Assembly: GCA_030620455.1 (NCBI GenBank)
Contig: JAUXEQ010000005.1
Location: 1 to 18,256, forward strand
DNA length: 18,256 bases
Source of the DNA: a bacterium
Lineage (GTDB): Bacteria; UBP14; UBA6098; B30-G16
Direction: 5' to 3'
In this document: positions 15,801-18,256 of the stretch, piece by piece
Numbering within the stretch: the stretch's first letter is position 1
How the letters are laid out: the number at the start of each line of letters is the position of its first letter
Program-made: the position numbers and the translations under genes
Notes under the pieces: model-generated
What the model saw: the letters and a program-made list of their open reading frames with translations, nothing else
What the model was told of the DNA's origin: nothing
Databases searched by the model: none

Positions 15801-17675
15801 TTGGCAATTCTTGAAAAAGTAAATTTTCCAACCGATATCGAGGAGCTTTCAGATAATGAATTAATTCAGCTATCTGAGGAAATTCGAAATTTCATTATCG
15901 ATACCGTTTCCAAAACTGGCGGACATTTAGCACCTAGTTTAGGTGTAGTTGAGCTCACTGTAGCATTATTAAAAGTTTTTAACCCACCAGTAGATAAAAT
16001 CATTTGGGATGTAAGTCATCAAACATACGCATATAAAATTCTCACTGGCAGAAAGGATAAACTGAAAACAATAAGACAATTTGGAGGCATATCCGGTTTT
16101 CTTAAGAGAGAGGAAAGCGAATATGATGTCTGGGGTGCAGGACATGCAAGTACTGCAATTTCAGCGGCGTTGGGTTTTGCTACTAAAAGAGACCTTGTCG
16201 GTGAAAATTATAATGTAACCGCAGTCATTGGCGACGGTTCACTTACAGGTGGCATAGCATTTGAGGGATTGAACAATACAGGATATTCAGGAAAGAACAT
16301 ACTGATTATTCTCAACGATAATGCGATGTTTATTTCTCCTAATGTTGGAGCAATGGCAAAATATTTGACAAAGTTCGTTGTCAGCCCATTTTATCAGAAG
16401 GTTAAATCACAGATTTGGGAAGCCACAGGTAAAATCGGAGGGGTTGGGAAGCATATGCGAGTTTTGGCTCGCAAACTGGAGGATTCTCTTAAAAATCTGG
16501 TGGTTCCTGGAATGTTTTTCGAACAATTAGGCTTCGAATATTATGGACCAGTTAACGGTCATGATATTCATGAGGTGACTTCTATTCTTGAGGAAATTAA
16601 AGATGTAAAAAAACCTAAATTGTTACATGTTGTAACTATTAAGGGGAAAGGATTTAAACCTGCTGAAAAGGATGCTACCACCTATCATGGATTGGGAAAA
16701 TTTGATCCTAATACTGGTGAGCTTTTTAAGACAACTGGTTCAAATACATATACAAATGTTTTTGGAAATGCAATGGTCGAGCTTGGCAAGAAATTTCCTG
16801 ATCTTTGTGCGATAACGGCTGCAATGTCCACAGGCACTGGACTTGATTTGTTCGGTGAGAAATATAGGGATCGTTTTTTTGACGTTGGAATCGCTGAGTC
16901 CCATGCAGTTCTTTTTGGCGGTGCGCTTGCTGTTGAGGGTAGAAAGACTGTTGTTGCTGTTTATTCTACTTTTCTTCAAAGAGCATTCGATATTATTATT
17001 CACGATATAACGCTTCAAAAAGTTCCACTAGTTCTTGCATTAGATCGAGCAGGTATTGTGGGGGAAGACGGTCCTACACATCATGGTGCCTTTGACATAT
17101 CTTATCTTCGCTCGATACCCGGGATGGTTATTACAGCACCTAAGGATGGTCAAGAACTAAGGAATTTGCTTTTTACCGCGTTACATAGGTTTAGCGAACC
17201 GTGGGCAATAAGATACCCACGTGGACTTGTACCTGATAAAGTTACAGACAGTTTCAATGAAATTCCGTTTAGTAGTTGGGAAATCATTATCGAAGGGGAT
17301 GGGAATTTACTTGTTCTTGCAGTTGGCTCAATGGTTTATCCCGCTATTGAAGCTGCACAATCGATATCTCAATTTAAACCAACGGTGGTTAACTGTAGAT
17401 TTATCAAACCATTCGATAAAAAACTTCTTGAAGATCTCCTAAAGGCACATAAAAATGTATTAATAATAGAAGAAGGTTCAGAGCTTGGTGGATTTGGTGA
17501 GGGTGTTTCTGCTTATGCAATGAGTAAAGGTTTAAAGAACAGAATTATTATTCATGGTATTCCGGATAGGTTTATACAACACGGGACAAGGGCACAATTG
17601 CTATCTATTTTGGGATTAGATGTTAGTGGAATAAAAGCATCGATGGTAAAATTTTGGGTTTCAAATCAAAAATAA
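15801..17675 (+). CDS. dxs: 1-deoxy-D-xylulose-5-phosphate synthase
   Basis: Dxs joins pyruvate and glyceraldehyde 3-phosphate with thiamine diphosphate, the entry step of the MEP isoprenoid pathway. The 624-residue length is typical. Landmarks: H42 in SKTGGHLAPSLGVVELTVAL, the ThDP/Mg2+ motif GDG (D145) through N174, the catalytic E366 in GIAESHAV, DRAGIVGEDGPTHHGAFD (415-432, H427) and RYPRG near the C-terminal domain. Domain order (N-terminal ThDP-binding, central pyrimidine-binding, C-terminal transketolase) is complete. Some conserved spots vary: NDNAMF (172-177) in place of the usual NDNEMS, and WDVSHQTYAYKI for WDVGHQAYPHKI. The start is TTG, preceded by GAGG (15789-15792) eight bases upstream, with the standard N-terminal segment following. 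With ispA it supplies the polyprenyl carrier. Confidence 0.96.
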   Translation: MAILEKVNFPTDIEELSDNELIQLSEEIRNFIIDTVSKTGGHLAPSLGVVELTVALLKVFNPPVDKIIWDVSHQTYAYKILTGRKDKLKTIRQFGGISGFLKREESEYDVWGAGHASTAISAALGFATKRDLVGENYNVTAVIGDGSLTGGIAFEGLNNTGYSGKNILIILNDNAMFISPNVGAMAKYLTKFVVSPFYQKVKSQIWEATGKIGGVGKHMRVLARKLEDSLKNLVVPGMFFEQLGFEYYGPVNGHDIHEVTSILEEIKDVKKPKLLHVVTIKGKGFKPAEKDATTYHGLGKFDPNTGELFKTTGSNTYTNVFGNAMVELGKKFPDLCAITAAMSTGTGLDLFGEKYRDRFFDVGIAESHAVLFGGALAVEGRKTVVAVYSTFLQRAFDIIIHDITLQKVPLVLALDRAGIVGEDGPTHHGAFDISYLRSIPGMVITAPKDGQELRNLLFTALHRFSEPWAIRYPRGLVPDKVTDSFNEIPFSSWEIIIEGDGNLLVLAVGSMVYPAIEAAQSISQFKPTVVNCRFIKPFDKKLLEDLLKAHKNVLIIEEGSELGGFGEGVSAYAMSKGLKNRIIIHGIPDRFIQHGTRAQLLSILGLDVSGIKASMVKFWVSNQK

Positions 17676-17684
17676 AGCGATATT

Positions 17685-18256
17685 ATGAAAGAGAAATTTT
17701 CTCAAACATTAATTCTGTTAATTGTTACTGTAATCTTCATTAATACAAGCACATCTTTGTATGCCGTAAGAAGAAGCTCGGCAAAAACTCGAAGGGAAAC
17801 GACAACATCTCCAGCGAAAACTACACCTAAAGAGAAGCTCAGCCCCAAATCCAAAGCAGTTCAAAGCAATTCTGCAGCTAATATGTATTCCACTGGAGAT
17901 TCACTACTTAGGGCTGGTGATACAACCTCCGCAATTGAGAAATTTGTTTCTATCGCAAAAAAAATGCCAAATGATTCTCTTGCTAATCCGGCAATATACA
18001 AAGCAGGTAATTTAATGTTGAGAGTTGGAAAAATTGATGAGCTAAACAATTTTCTTCGAGCAATCCGAAAAAAGAGTCCCGAGGTGGAAATTTTGAAGGC
18101 GAAAATCTTTACGAAAAAAGGTCAAAATGCTAAAGCACTTATGAAGTACAGAGATATAGAGGTTCTATTTGCTGGGACTAAATGGCAGAAAATAGCAAAG
18201 GATGAGGGTGATAAAATTTCGAGCAAAATCCGTGCAATAAATTTAAGTTCTGGTAA
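17685..18256 (+). CDS. Exported TPR-like protein, C-terminus beyond the window
   Basis: An open frame of 190 full codons starts at ATG 17685, nine bases after dxs, and runs off the window. The N-terminus is a signal peptide (MKEKFSQTLILLIVTVIFIN, cleavage probably after SLYA, about 27). A basic, Ser/Thr/Pro/Lys-rich stretch (about 28-62) follows, then helical repeats of TPR character: MYSTGDSLLRAGDTTSAIEK (about 66-85), NPAIYKAGNLMLRVGKIDEL and AKIFTKKGQNAKALMKYRDI. It may bind other envelope proteins, as CpoB/YbgF-like TPR proteins do, but I recognise no specific family. There is no strong Shine-Dalgarno; the short gap after dxs suggests cotranscription. Confidence 0.72.
   Translation, partial: MKEKFSQTLILLIVTVIFINTSTSLYAVRRSSAKTRRETTTSPAKTTPKEKLSPKSKAVQSNSAANMYSTGDSLLRAGDTTSAIEKFVSIAKKMPNDSLANPAIYKAGNLMLRVGKIDELNNFLRAIRKKSPEVEILKAKIFTKKGQNAKALMKYRDIEVLFAGTKWQKIAKDEGDKISSKIRAINLSSG

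Noticed and set aside
12910..17675. Apparent excess of the tetramer TCGA in several genes
   Set aside because: Rough hand counts gave about twice the expected number in dxs and the lipoprotein gene but none above expectation in lpxD; it may only reflect codon choice before GAN codons and needs a proper count.
1..18256. Defence system, CRISPR array, prophage or transposon
   Set aside because: Every long frame is explained by metabolic, transport or envelope families, and I saw no repeat-spacer pattern, integrase, transposase, toxin-antitoxin pair or tRNA-flanked boundary.

Overview
The window reads as chromosomal housekeeping and cell-envelope DNA from an AT-rich, diderm (outer-membrane, LPS-making) bacterium. 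Skp (OmpH) and LpxD show an outer membrane with lipid A, Dxs shows the MEP isoprenoid route, and several products have signal peptides or a lipobox. The secreted HExxH protease, the UMF1-type transporter, the YfhO-type membrane protein and the Ycf48-repeat lipoprotein are a mix familiar from uncultured FCB-group and neighbouring candidate phyla (for example Cloacimonadota, Marinimicrobia, WOR-3-like lineages). That placement is an inference from gene content, not a phylogenetic result. There are no rRNA or tRNA genes, CRISPR arrays, transposases or phage genes, and I see no clear sign of recent transfer.

Layout. (1) 1-1314, minus: a secreted zinc metallopeptidase whose C-terminus lies outside the window. 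(2) 1315-1619: a divergent AT-rich gap with a good sigma70-type promoter pointing to guaB and an unusually long leader. (3) 1620-3074, plus: guaB (IMP dehydrogenase), convergent with a single base between it and (4) 3076-4362, minus: a 12-helix UMF1/Atg22-like MFS transporter. (5) 4363-4516: a divergent gap with two adjoining dyads. (6) 4517-7598, plus: maf, a rodZ-like gene (4-base overlap) and manB. (7) 7599-7790: a gap with a perfect 10-bp inverted repeat. (8) 7791-12748, plus: a YfhO-type GT-C membrane protein, a flippase-like (UPF0104/LPG_synthase_TM) protein, skp and lpxD, tightly packed. (9) 12749-12909: a gap. (10) 12910-18256, plus: a Ycf48-like two-propeller lipoprotein, ispA (4-base overlap), dxs, and the start of an exported TPR-like protein that runs off the window.

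How the genes fit together. From maf onward almost everything serves the envelope. RodZ-like (shape), ManB (hexose-1-phosphate for glycans), YfhO plus flippase-like protein (probable lipid-carrier-dependent glycosylation), Skp and LpxD (outer-membrane protein folding and lipid A) and IspA plus Dxs (polyprenyl precursors for the lipid carrier) form a plausible chain from isoprenoid and sugar phosphate to surface glycan. Three junctions (maf/rodZ, skp/lpxD, lipoprotein/ispA) overlap by 4 bases, which suggests translational coupling. I did not find a clearly new biological system. The most distinctive item is the 14-unit Ycf48-type lipoprotein coupled to prenyl-diphosphate synthesis, followed by the YfhO/flippase pair and the guaB leader.
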